DNA from: Streptomyces sp. SID3343
GTDB taxonomy: Bacteria > Actinomycetota > Actinomycetes > Streptomycetales > Streptomycetaceae
Reading direction: 5' to 3'
NCBI RefSeq assembly: GCF_009865215.1
Contig: NZ_WWJX01000039.1
Coordinates: 1 to 33,949 of the forward strand
Length of the DNA: 33,949 nucleotides
Shown here: positions 16,265 through 23,357 of the stretch, piece by piece
How positions within the stretch are numbered: the stretch's first letter is position 1
Layout: every line of letters begins with the position of its first letter
Made by a program: the position numbers and the translations under genes
Notes under the pieces: model-generated
The model's database searches: none
Told to the model about the DNA's origin: nothing
Seen by the model: the letters and a program-made list of their open reading frames with translations, nothing else

Positions 16265-16696
16265 TCAGTGGATGTGGTTCCACCAGTCGAGTCGATGGTT
16301 GAGGCCCGGCTCGGGGCGGACGCGAGCCAGGTAGACGGTGTCCAACGGGGTGAGCGCCGTGCGTAGTTCGCGGGCGGCTCGGTGGGGGAGTCGGCGCAGG
16401 GCGGCCTCCAGGAGGGTGCGGCCTTCGTCGCCTTGGTCGCAGCACGGACAGCCGGTGAGGTCGGGTGCGAGCGGATTGTGTACCGGTTCGTGGCTGCGGG
16501 AGCCGTGTACGATCTTCGACCAGTAGGCGAGGGCGTCCGCGACCGCGCCGGGGCGGCTGTGCTCGCGTTCGAAGTCGGCGATGTATCGCTGTGTGGGCGC
16601 GGAGACGCCGGGCACCACGCGTGGGTGTGGTCGATCGTCGGGGCGAGGTGCGCGGGGCCGGCCGCGGCGGACCTGCGCGGGCGGCCTACGCCCCAT
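16265..16696 (-). CDS. Uncharacterised small protein with a CPCC motif
   Basis: A 143-residue soluble protein I cannot assign. The first 30 residues are basic and Pro-rich. The core has RYIADFEREH, AVADALAYWSKIVHGSRSHE and NPLAPDLTGCPCCDQGDEG, then a helical segment (EAALRRLPHRAARELRTALTPLD) and an aromatic end, DWWNHIH. Cys83, Cys85 and Cys86, with several His residues nearby (64, 69, 73), could bind a metal, but this is only a possibility. The ATG at 16696 is chosen because AAGGA lies just upstream; a longer frame to 16744 would begin inside the region upstream of the divergent gene. The composition and third-base GC look like a real gene. It is divergent from the gene at 16810 with 113 bp between them. 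Confidence 0.72.
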   Translation of the reverse strand: MGRRPPAQVRRGRPRAPRPDDRPHPRVVPGVSAPTQRYIADFEREHSRPGAVADALAYWSKIVHGSRSHEPVHNPLAPDLTGCPCCDQGDEGRTLLEAALRRLPHRAARELRTALTPLDTVYLARVRPEPGLNHRLDWWNHIH

Positions 16697-16809
16697 GAGT
16701 CCTTCGGGTCCTTCGGGGATTGCGCATGTCCGTATCCTGCCCATGCGAGTGGCGGTCGGCCAAGCATTTTCCCGACGTGCCCGTGACGGTGGCGGCCCGG
16801 GAGGACGAC

Positions 16810-17310
16810 GTGGCAGAGGCGATCGAGGGCGACGAGCACGCCCGGTACGCGTACTACATCGGCGCGTTCGAGCGATCCGAGGTCGACGGCGCCGGTGAGT
16901 TCGAACTGCTGGCCGGGGTGGTGGGCGATCCGGATCCGTCGATGGCGGAGGCGGTTGTGATCCGTCACCTGGACCGGCGGGCGGAGGTGCTGGCGGCCGG
17001 GGCCGAGTTCGCGGCGTGGAGTGCGCGGGTGGCGCCGATGATCGGGCACTGGGAGTTCGCGAGCGGCCGGTTGCGCGAATGGACGCTGCTCAAGTCGATC
17101 GTGTCGGCGGGGCCGTGGGCGGTCGGGGACTTGCTCGCGGCGTCGAACTGGCTTCAGCTCAAGGTCGCGAAGTCGGTGACGGACGGGCGGGCGTTGGGGG
17201 CGTTGGCGGGGGCGGGGCGGACTCGGCGGATCCGGTACACGGGGCGCGTCCGGTCGGGCGAGGGGGCGGCGGGTCGGTCGGCGGGTGGCGTGGAGGATTC
17301 GGCGGGGTGA
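16810..17310 (+). CDS. Uncharacterised soluble protein
   Basis: A 166-residue protein without a family I recognise. The N-terminal part is acidic and helical (AEAIEGDEHARYAYYIGAFE, GDPDPSMAEAVVIRHLDRRAE). A Trp-containing core follows (AWSARVAPMIGHWEFASGRLREWTLLKSIV, described by its ends), and the tail is basic and Gly-rich, probably disordered. The GTG at 16810 is preferred because GGGAGG (16799-16804) lies 5 nt upstream; ATG 16726 and other in-frame starts upstream lack one. It is divergent from the CPCC protein gene, and the shared 113-bp region could hold promoters for both. The stretch RYAYYIGAFERSEVDGAGEF looks conserved-type, not random, and supports a real gene. Confidence 0.7.
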   Translation: MAEAIEGDEHARYAYYIGAFERSEVDGAGEFELLAGVVGDPDPSMAEAVVIRHLDRRAEVLAAGAEFAAWSARVAPMIGHWEFASGRLREWTLLKSIVSAGPWAVGDLLAASNWLQLKVAKSVTDGRALGALAGAGRTRRIRYTGRVRSGEGAAGRSAGGVEDSAG

Positions 17311-17463
17311 GTGGCGCAGTGGCGGGGGGTGGCGCGGCTCGGTGATCGCGACCGGTTCGCCGGCCGTGTCGGCGCGGGAACGCGTAGGTCCGCGCTCGCC
17401 GTCGGCATCGCAGCCGGGTGTCGGTGGGCCTCGCGCTCTGGGCCCCGCTCGATGACGACTGCC

Positions 17464-17469
17464 TAGGCT
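17464..17469 (+). promoter_or_regulatory. -10 element for a leaderless transcript
   Basis: TAGGCT is followed by 7 nt and then the GTG at 17477, so transcription would start at or next to the start codon. No Shine-Dalgarno precedes that GTG. A -35 element is not evident. Confidence 0.45.
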
Positions 17470-17476
17470 GCGGGGC

Positions 17477-18037
17477 GTGCGTATCGATCCGCGGGCCATT
17501 CGTGACCGCCCCTGGGCCCCGCCGGCTCTCGTGGGCATCTGTTTCGTCGTCCTCGCGTCGTTGGACCACAGTGGCGTCGGGCTCACCATCAGGCTGAACC
17601 TGTACGTCGTCCCGGCCCTCGCCGCCGCGGTCGGGGTGCTCGCGCTCGCCATGGCGTGGACCGATCGCGCGGCGCGGGCCGTGCCGGACGCGATCGGGCC
17701 CGGCTTGCTGTCCTTCATGGCGGGCCTCGCCGGGACGGCGGGCGGGGACGTGCTCGGATCGGCGACCGGGACCTGGGTGTACACCGAGACCGCGTCGTTG
17801 TTCACCCTGCTCGTGGTGGTGACGTGGGCGGCGCCGCTGTGGGGGGCCGTGCCCACCGCCGTACTCCTGCTCGCGGCCGTGACGCTGATCCCCGCCCGGT
17901 TCGATCCGATCGTCGACAGCGACCACCTCGCCCCGGCGTGCCTGCTGTGGGACCTCGGCGCCGTGGTGGCGGGCGGCTTCGGAGCCTGGCTGCGCGCTCG
18001 CGACGCCAAGCGGACACGGACGCCGGCCGAGCGATAG
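17477..18037 (+). CDS. Small polytopic membrane protein, function unknown
   Basis: A 186-residue protein with four to five hydrophobic helices: about residues 15-30, 40-60, 72-90, 105-135 and 155-172. It ends in a short basic cytoplasmic tail (RARDAKRTRTPAER). The helices resemble the membrane half of some actinomycete sensor kinases, but no dimerisation or ATPase domain follows and the gene ends normally, so it may be a stand-alone protein or a decayed sensor. The start GTG has no ribosome-binding site, and a TAGGCT hexamer sits 7 nt upstream, which suits leaderless translation. It is convergent with the Uma2 gene. Confidence 0.68.
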   Translation: MRIDPRAIRDRPWAPPALVGICFVVLASLDHSGVGLTIRLNLYVVPALAAAVGVLALAMAWTDRAARAVPDAIGPGLLSFMAGLAGTAGGDVLGSATGTWVYTETASLFTLLVVVTWAAPLWGAVPTAVLLLAAVTLIPARFDPIVDSDHLAPACLLWDLGAVVAGGFGAWLRARDAKRTRTPAER

Positions 18038-18109
18038 CGATCCGAGCGGCACGCGACCGCGTCGAAATCGCCACCTGGGGCCGCAAAAGCCGGCCGCGTC
18101 GAGGTGCGC

Positions 18110-18673
18110 TCAGCGCACGAGAGAGGCCAACTCGATGTCGATCGCGAACGGCACGAGCGATTCGAGCCGCACGCGCTCGACTCCCGTCGCGACGTAGGTG
18201 CCGGTGGTCGGTTCCAGTTCGAAGACGTGCACGACCGGCATGCCGTTTTCTTCTTCGATCCGCCGGAAATGGGGGATCCCGGCTTTCGCGTACTTGAGCG
18301 GCTTCGTCTCGCGGTCGCGTTCCTCGGACTCTTCGGAAACGATCTCGACCGCGAGCAGGACATCGGCGGCGAGGTGGTACGTGCGATCGGCGTCGAAGGC
18401 CGTTCCGGCCGCCACGATGTCCGGCTCGGGTCGGTCGCGAGGTCCGAGCTTGACCGACATTCCCGCCTCCACGGTGACGCCCGGCGGCGCGTGCTCGTCG
18501 AGGGCACGCCACAGGCGACCCCGAACCCTGCTGTGGAAACTGCGCCGAGGCGTCATCTCGAAGACGAGGTCTCCGTCGATCAATTCGACGTGGCGCGGGG
18601 CGTCGGGCGGCAGCGAGTCCATGGCGTCCGAGGTCCAACCGCCCGGCCCTGGGGGATACGTCCGATCGGGCAC
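18110..18673 (-). CDS. Uma2 family (DUF820) PD-(D/E)XK nuclease-fold protein
   Basis: A 187-residue Uma2/DUF820 protein with a restriction-endonuclease-like fold. The family motifs are present: HVELIDGDLVFEMTP near residues 28-42, FHSRVRGRLWRAL, then the catalytic-type residues Asp85 (EPDIVAAG), Glu110 (LLAVEIVSEES) and Lys130 (KYAKAGIPHF). The last strand and RIEEENG are also typical. The GTG at 18673 is preferred because AAAGGAG (complement of 18682-18688) lies 8 nt upstream; the open frame continues much further but opposite the synthetase gene. Uma2 genes are abundant in actinomycetes and cyanobacteria and spread easily. Their biological role is still unclear, and nuclease activity is inferred from fold. 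Confidence 0.88.
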   Translation of the reverse strand: MPDRTYPPGPGGWTSDAMDSLPPDAPRHVELIDGDLVFEMTPRRSFHSRVRGRLWRALDEHAPPGVTVEAGMSVKLGPRDRPEPDIVAAGTAFDADRTYHLAADVLLAVEIVSEESEERDRETKPLKYAKAGIPHFRRIEEENGMPVVHVFELEPTTGTYVATGVERVRLESLVPFAIDIELASLVR

Positions 18674-18804
18674 GGTCGCCGCTCCTTTCGGCGGCTCCGG
18701 AGTGCGGTTCCGCTCGTTTGTCGTGCTTGGCATCCGTCGGACGAGATCCTCGCCCTCGCCGCCCGATTCGTAACGCAAACACCGTCCGCACGAGGGTCGT
18801 TCCG

Positions 18805-18833
18805 CCGAACGAGTGGCCAAATCCACCGTTCGG
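18805..18833. promoter_or_regulatory. Long palindrome before the glutamine-synthetase-like operon
   Basis: CCGAACG-A-GTGG (18805-18816) and CCAC-CGTTCGG (18823-18833) form 11-bp arms with one bulged A and the spacer CCAAAT. It lies 50 bp before the GTG at 18884 and is the best operator candidate for the four-gene operon. It does not match the GlnR box pattern. Confidence 0.6.
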
Positions 18834-18883
18834 GGCCCTGGGTGCGCTTGGATGGCCGGAACCGGACGCGGGAGGCATGGATC

Positions 18884-20233
18884 GTGCTTGAGCTGGGGCG
18901 GTTGCGGGAGCTGGTGCAGGCGCGCGAGGTGGACACCGTCGTGGTGGCGTTCACCGACATGCAGGGACGACTGGCCGGGAAGCGGCTGTCGGCGCGGTTC
19001 TTCCTGGAAGAGGTGCTGGAGCACCACACCGAGGCGTGCGACTACCTGCTCGCCGTGGACGTCGACCTGAACACCGTCGACGGCTACGACATGAGCTCGT
19101 GGGATCGCGGCTACGGCGACTTCGTGTTGCACGCCGACCTGCGTACGCTGCGCCTGGTGCCGTGGAATCCGGGCACCGCGCTGGTGCTCGCGGACCTGAG
19201 GTGGGGCGACGATCGGCCCGTCGCGGCCTCGCCGCGGCAGATCCTCAAGGCGCAGACCGATCGGCTCGCCGAGCGCGGCTGGACCGCGATGGTCGGCACC
19301 GAACTGGAGTTCTGCGTCTATCGCGACACCTACGAGGACGCGTGGCAGCGCTCCTACCGCGACCTCACGCCCGCCAACCTCTACAACGTCGACTACTCGA
19401 TCCTGGGCACCGGCCGCGTCGAGCCGCTCCTGCGCCGGATCCGCAACGAGATGGCCGACGCCGGGATGTACGTCGAGTCGGCCAAGGGCGAATGCAACCT
19501 CGGCCAACACGAGATCGCGTTTCGCTACGACGAGGCCGTGCGCACGTGCGACAACCACAGCGTCTACAAGACCGGCGCCAAGGAGATCGCCGCGCAGGAG
19601 GGCATGAGCCTGACCTTCATGGCCAAGCCCAACGCGCGCGAGGGCAACTCGTGCCACATCCACCTGTCGCTGCGTCAGCAGACGGACGGGCACCCGCTGA
19701 TGGCCGGCACCGGGGCCCACGGCCTGTCCCGGCTCGGGATCCAGTTCGTGGCCGGACAACTCGCCGCGCTGCGCGAGTTCACCCTCCTGTACGCGCCCAA
19801 CATCAACTCGTACAAGCGCTACCAGCCGGGCACGTTCGCGCCGACCGCCGTCGAGTGGGGCGTGGACAACCGCACGTGCGCGCTGCGCCTGGTCGGGCAC
19901 GGCGCGGGCCTGCGGGTGGAGAACCGGGTCCCCGGCGGCGACGTCAACCCGTACCTGGCCGTCGCGGGCATGATCGGCGCCGGCCTGTACGGCATGGACC
20001 ACTGGCTCGAACTGCCCGACCCGTGCCGGGGCAACGCGTACGAGGCCGGGGGCCGGCACGTGCCCACGAACCTGCGCGAGGCGCTGGAGCTGTGGGAGAA
20101 GAGCGCGCTCGCGCTCGAAGTGTTCGGTGCCGAGGTCGTCGAGCACTACGCCAATGCCGCCCGGGTCGAACTCGCCGCGTTCGACGCGGTCGTGACCGAC
20201 TGGGAATTGTTCCGTGGCTTCGAACGGATGTGA
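18884..20233 (+). CDS. Glutamine synthetase-like gamma-glutamyl-amine ligase
   Basis: A 449-residue member of the GlnA family. The ATP-grasp-like GS active-site segments are recognisable: VGTELEF at residues 137-143, GECNLGQHEIAF at 202-213, KPNAREGNSCHIHLS at 248-262, DNRTCALR at 328-335 and RVENRVPGGDVNPYLA at 344-359. A short beta-grasp N-terminal region carries VAFTDMQGRLAGKR. Its neighbours argue against ordinary glutamine synthesis: aldehyde dehydrogenase, SDR and a gamma-glutamyl hydrolase follow. It therefore most likely joins the gamma-carboxyl of glutamate to an amine using ATP. The streptomycete ethanolamine ligase GlnA4 and the polyamine ligases GlnA2/GlnA3 are the relevant relatives. 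GTG 18884 has GGAGG 8 nt upstream; an ATG at 18877 is out of frame. It is the first gene of the operon and lies 7 nt from the next. Confidence 0.9.
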   Translation: MLELGRLRELVQAREVDTVVVAFTDMQGRLAGKRLSARFFLEEVLEHHTEACDYLLAVDVDLNTVDGYDMSSWDRGYGDFVLHADLRTLRLVPWNPGTALVLADLRWGDDRPVAASPRQILKAQTDRLAERGWTAMVGTELEFCVYRDTYEDAWQRSYRDLTPANLYNVDYSILGTGRVEPLLRRIRNEMADAGMYVESAKGECNLGQHEIAFRYDEAVRTCDNHSVYKTGAKEIAAQEGMSLTFMAKPNAREGNSCHIHLSLRQQTDGHPLMAGTGAHGLSRLGIQFVAGQLAALREFTLLYAPNINSYKRYQPGTFAPTAVEWGVDNRTCALRLVGHGAGLRVENRVPGGDVNPYLAVAGMIGAGLYGMDHWLELPDPCRGNAYEAGGRHVPTNLREALELWEKSALALEVFGAEVVEHYANAARVELAAFDAVVTDWELFRGFERM

Positions 20234-20240
20234 GGGATAC

Positions 20241-21650
20241 GTGTCCGAAACGAAAGACCCGCACGAGGATCGGCGCGAACACGAGTACGAGGATCTGTAC
20301 GACGTGATCAACCCGGCGACCGAGGAGGTCGTCGGCCGGATCGAGATGGCCGACGCCGACGCGGTGGCCGTCGCCGTGGCCAAGGCCCGGCACGCGTACG
20401 ACGCTTGGCGCCGGGTCGCCCCCGGTGACCGGGCCCGCCTGTTGCGCCGATTCGGCGACCTGGTCGGCGAGGCCGCGGACGAGTTGGCCGCCCTGGAGGT
20501 CGCCGAGGCCGGCCACCCGATCGGCAACGCCCGCTGGGAGGTGGGCAACCTGCGTGACGTGCTGCACTACTACGCGGGCGCGCCCGAGCGGCTGACCGGC
20601 CGGCAGATCCCGGTCGCGGGCGGCATCGACCTGACCTTCCACGAACCGCTGGGCGTGGTCGGCCTGATCGTCCCGTGGAACTTCCCGCTGCCGATCCTGG
20701 GGTGGGGTCTGGCGCCGGCCCTGGCGGCCGGCAACACCGTCGTCGCCAAGCCCGCCGAGTACACCCCCCTGACCGCGCTGCGGGTGGCCGAGATCGGCCT
20801 CGAAGCCGGCCTGCCCGACGGCGTGTTCCAGGTACTGCCCGGCCGCGGCACCGAGGCCGGCCGGGCCCTGGTCGAGCACCCCGACGTGCGCAAGATCGTA
20901 TTCACCGGCTCCACCGCCGTCGGTAAGGACATCGCGGCCCGCGCGGCCGGCCAGGTCAAGCGGGTCACCCTCGAACTCGGTGGCAAGAGCGCCAACATCG
21001 TGTTCGCCGACGCCGATCTCGACGCGGCCGCCGACCCGATGGCGTTTTGCGACAACACCGGCCAGGACTGCTGTGCGCGGACTCGGATCCTGGTCCAACG
21101 CGACGTGCTCGACGAGTTCCTGGTCGGCCTCCGAGCCAAGGTCGAGGCGTTGCGCACCGGCGATCCCACCGATCCGGCCACCGACCTGGGCCCGCTGATC
21201 TCGGCCCGCCAGCGCGAGCGCGTCGCCGGCTACGTCCCGGCCGACGCACCGGTCGCGTTTCGCGGCGAGGTGCCGTCGGGGCCGGGGTTCTGGTTCCCGC
21301 CGACCGTGTTGTCCCCGGTCGCGAGCGGCGACCGGGTCGCCACGGACGAGATCTTCGGTCCGGTCGCCGCCGTCGTGCCGTTCGACGACGAGGCCGACGC
21401 GATCCGGATCGCCAACGACACCGCGTACGGCCTGGCCGGCTCGATCTGGACCCGCGATCTCGGCCGCGCGCTGCGGGTGGCCCGCGGCGTCGAGGCCGGC
21501 AACCTGTCGGTCAACTCGCACTCGGCCGTCCGCTACTGGACGCCCTTCGGCGGCTTCAAACAGTCGGGCCTGGGCCGCGAACTCGGACCGGACGCGCTCG
21601 CCGCGTTCACCGAGACGAAGAACGTGTTCATCGCCACCGACGAGCACTGA
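20241..21650 (+). CDS. NAD(P)-dependent aldehyde dehydrogenase
   Basis: A 469-residue aldehyde dehydrogenase. It has PWNFPLP at residues 145-151, the cofactor Lys170 (VVAKPAEYTP), FTGSTAVGK at 221-229, the general base Glu245 in LELGGKS and the nucleophile Cys277 in GQDCC. A second Cys follows directly. The C-terminal block PFGGFKQSGLGRELG is typical. GTG 20241 has GAGGG four nt upstream and starts 7 nt after the synthetase stop, so the two are coupled. In this operon it would oxidise the gamma-glutamylated aldehyde to the acid, as PuuC does in the Escherichia coli putrescine pathway. The first 20 residues are acidic and poorly conserved. The substrate is inferred from context. Confidence 0.93.
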   Translation: MSETKDPHEDRREHEYEDLYDVINPATEEVVGRIEMADADAVAVAVAKARHAYDAWRRVAPGDRARLLRRFGDLVGEAADELAALEVAEAGHPIGNARWEVGNLRDVLHYYAGAPERLTGRQIPVAGGIDLTFHEPLGVVGLIVPWNFPLPILGWGLAPALAAGNTVVAKPAEYTPLTALRVAEIGLEAGLPDGVFQVLPGRGTEAGRALVEHPDVRKIVFTGSTAVGKDIAARAAGQVKRVTLELGGKSANIVFADADLDAAADPMAFCDNTGQDCCARTRILVQRDVLDEFLVGLRAKVEALRTGDPTDPATDLGPLISARQRERVAGYVPADAPVAFRGEVPSGPGFWFPPTVLSPVASGDRVATDEIFGPVAAVVPFDDEADAIRIANDTAYGLAGSIWTRDLGRALRVARGVEAGNLSVNSHSAVRYWTPFGGFKQSGLGRELGPDALAAFTETKNVFIATDEH

Positions 21651-21655
21651 CAGCG

Positions 21656-21695
21656 CGGACCGCGGCCGAGCACCGGCACCGCGAGCCGCGGTCCG
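21656..21695 (+). terminator. Intercistronic hairpin between ALDH and SDR genes
   Basis: CGGACCGCGGC (21656-21666) and GCCGCGGTCCG (21685-21695) form a perfect 11-bp stem with an 18-nt loop, starting 5 nt after the ALDH stop. It has no T-run. It may act as a partial terminator or an mRNA-stabilising element inside the operon. Confidence 0.5.
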
Positions 21696-21787
21696 GTACG
21701 GAACCCGCGGGTCGCGGTAGTCACCGACCCGACCGACTTCACGAACATCACCCACCCGACCGACAAGAACCGAGGAAACAGGGCGAC

Positions 21788-22552
21788 ATGCAGCGATTCG
21801 AGGGACGTACCGCCGTCATCACCGGCGCCGGATCCGGCATCGGCCTCGCGACCGCCAAACGGCTTGCCGCCGAAGGCGCCAACGTCGTGGTCGTCGACAT
21901 CGACGACACGTCGGGCACGGCCGCGGCCGAGGCCGTCGGCGGGCGATACGTTCGCGCCGACGTCACCAGCGAGGACGACGTCCGCGCGATGTACGAGAGC
22001 GCGTTCGACGCGTACGGCCGGATCGACGTCGCGTTCAACAACGCCGGCATCTCGCCGCCGGACGACGACTCGATCCTGACCACCGGGCTCGACGCCTGGA
22101 AGCGCGTCCAGGACGTCAACCTGACCAGCGTCTACCTGTGCTGCAAGTACGTGATCCCGTACATGCAACGCCAGGGCAAGGGCTCGATCGTCAACACCGC
22201 GTCGTTCGTCGCGCGGATGGGCGCGGCCACGTCGCAGATCTCGTACACCGCGTCCAAGGGCGGCGTGCTCGCGATGTCGCGCGAGTTGGGCGTGCAGTTC
22301 GCCCGCGAGGGGATCCGGGTCAACGCGCTGTGCCCGGGGCCGGTGGACACCCCGCTGCTGCAGAAGTTGTTCGCCGAGGATCCCGAGCGGGCCGCGCGCC
22401 GACTGGTACACATTCCGGTCGGGCGGTTCGCCCGGCCGGAGGAGATCGCCGCCGCCGTCGCGTTCCTGGGCAGCGACGACGCCTCCTTCGTCACCGCGTC
22501 GGAGTTCCTGGTGGACGGCGGGCTTTCCGGCGCGTATGTGACGCCGCTGTGA
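21788..22552 (+). CDS. SDR-family oxidoreductase in glutamyl-amine operon
   Basis: A 254-residue classical SDR. TGAGSGIG is at residues 12-19 and VVVVDIDD (33-40) ends in an acidic patch that favours NAD. NNAG is at 84-87, Ser139, Tyr153 and Lys157 (YTASK). The end has SEFLVDGGLSGAYVTPL. It is a different branch from the SDRs at 4759-8295. The next gene overlaps its stop by 4 nt (GTGA), so it belongs to the operon despite the 137-bp gap and hairpin before it. In the proposed pathway it would oxidise the hydroxyl of a gamma-glutamyl amino-alcohol to the aldehyde that the ALDH then oxidises. This step needs an alcohol dehydrogenase for ethanolamine but an amine oxidase for polyamines. Confidence 0.92.
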   Translation: MQRFEGRTAVITGAGSGIGLATAKRLAAEGANVVVVDIDDTSGTAAAEAVGGRYVRADVTSEDDVRAMYESAFDAYGRIDVAFNNAGISPPDDDSILTTGLDAWKRVQDVNLTSVYLCCKYVIPYMQRQGKGSIVNTASFVARMGAATSQISYTASKGGVLAMSRELGVQFAREGIRVNALCPGPVDTPLLQKLFAEDPERAARRLVHIPVGRFARPEEIAAAVAFLGSDDASFVTASEFLVDGGLSGAYVTPL

Positions 22553-23280
22553 TCGGCGCCCACCGCGCGCCGCTGATCGGCGTCAGCGCGTACACCGTGC
22601 TCGCCCGCTGGGGCGTGTGGGAGATGCCGGCGACGGTGTTGCCCACGACCTACACCGACGCGGTCGTGGCGGCCGGCGGCGTGCCCGTCGTACTGCCGGC
22701 CGACGCCGCGCACGCCGACGTCTACCTCGACCGGATCGACGCGCTCGTGCTCGCCGGCGGCGGAGACGTGGATCCGGCCGGCTACGGCGCCGAGCCGCAC
22801 CCGCGTACCGGGGGCGTGAACCCGCTCCGCGACGCGTCCGAACTGATGTTGCTGCGCGGCGCGCTGGAACGCCGGTTGCCCGTGCTCGGGATCTGCCGGG
22901 GGCTGCAACTGCTCAACGTCGCCCGCGGCGGCACGCTGCACCAGCACCTTCCCGAGGTCGTCGGCAGCGACGTGCACGCGAGCGCGCCCGCGACGTGGTC
23001 CACGCACGGCGTCCGGGCGCGGCCCGACACGCACGTCGCGCGACTGCACGGGCGGCTCGACCTGGACGTGGTCACCTACCACCACCAGGGCATCGACCGG
23101 CTCGGTCGGGGCCTGACGGCCACCGCGCACGCGCCCGACGGGACGATCGAGGCGGTCGAGGACCACGCGTTCCCGTTCCTGGTCGCGGTGCAATGGCATC
23201 CGGAGATGCGGGATGATCCATCCCTTTTGCGGGGACTGGTGCGCGTCGCGGCAAAGGCGGGTGCAGGCGTCGGCACGTGA
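22549..23280 (+). CDS. Class I glutamine amidotransferase-type gamma-glutamyl hydrolase (PuuD-like)
   Basis: A 243-residue peptidase C26 family protein similar to gamma-glutamyl-GABA hydrolases. The nucleophile is Cys116 in LGICRGLQLLNV; the partner His217 and Glu219 are in VQWHPEM. LVLAGGGDVDP (67-77) forms the oxyanion region. It would release glutamate from the gamma-glutamylated acid, closing the cycle started by the synthetase at 18884. The GTG start overlaps the SDR stop as GTGA, so the two are coupled. A stable hairpin follows the stop, marking the operon end. The substrate would be gamma-glutamylglycine if the input is ethanolamine, or gamma-glutamyl-GABA if putrescine. No transporter or regulator for the pathway is in the window. 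Confidence 0.93.
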   Translation: MIGAHRAPLIGVSAYTVLARWGVWEMPATVLPTTYTDAVVAAGGVPVVLPADAAHADVYLDRIDALVLAGGGDVDPAGYGAEPHPRTGGVNPLRDASELMLLRGALERRLPVLGICRGLQLLNVARGGTLHQHLPEVVGSDVHASAPATWSTHGVRARPDTHVARLHGRLDLDVVTYHHQGIDRLGRGLTATAHAPDGTIEAVEDHAFPFLVAVQWHPEMRDDPSLLRGLVRVAAKAGAGVGT

Positions 23281-23290
23281 TCACGATTGA

Positions 23291-23325
23291 GTTCGTTCCC
23301 GTCACGGTTGCGTGACGGGTCGAAC
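23291..23325 (+). terminator. Terminator of the glutamyl-amine operon
   Basis: CCCGTCACG (23298-23306) and CGTGACGGG (23311-23319) form a perfect 9-bp stem with a GTTG tetraloop. Outer pairs GTTCG (23291-23295) with CGAAC (23321-23325) extend it past a small internal loop. It starts 11 nt after the stop at 23280. Confidence 0.75.
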
Positions 23326-23357
23326 GAGTGGGCGAATGGTCCGGTTTCCGGCAAGTA

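Noticed and set aside
16042..18507. 821-codon open frame on the minus strand
   Set aside because: It crosses the ends of several genes on both strands and is Arg/Pro/Ser-rich, typical of a shadow frame in high-GC DNA.
18760..18800. GlnR-type nitrogen box before the synthetase-like gene
   Set aside because: GTAAC followed by CAAAC is present but the two half-sites are one base apart, not about six, so it does not fit the GlnR pattern.
18104..18883. Plus-strand extension upstream of the glutamine-synthetase-like gene
   Set aside because: It covers the Uma2 gene in antisense and lacks family similarity. GTG 18884 has GGAGG and fits the family's N-terminus.
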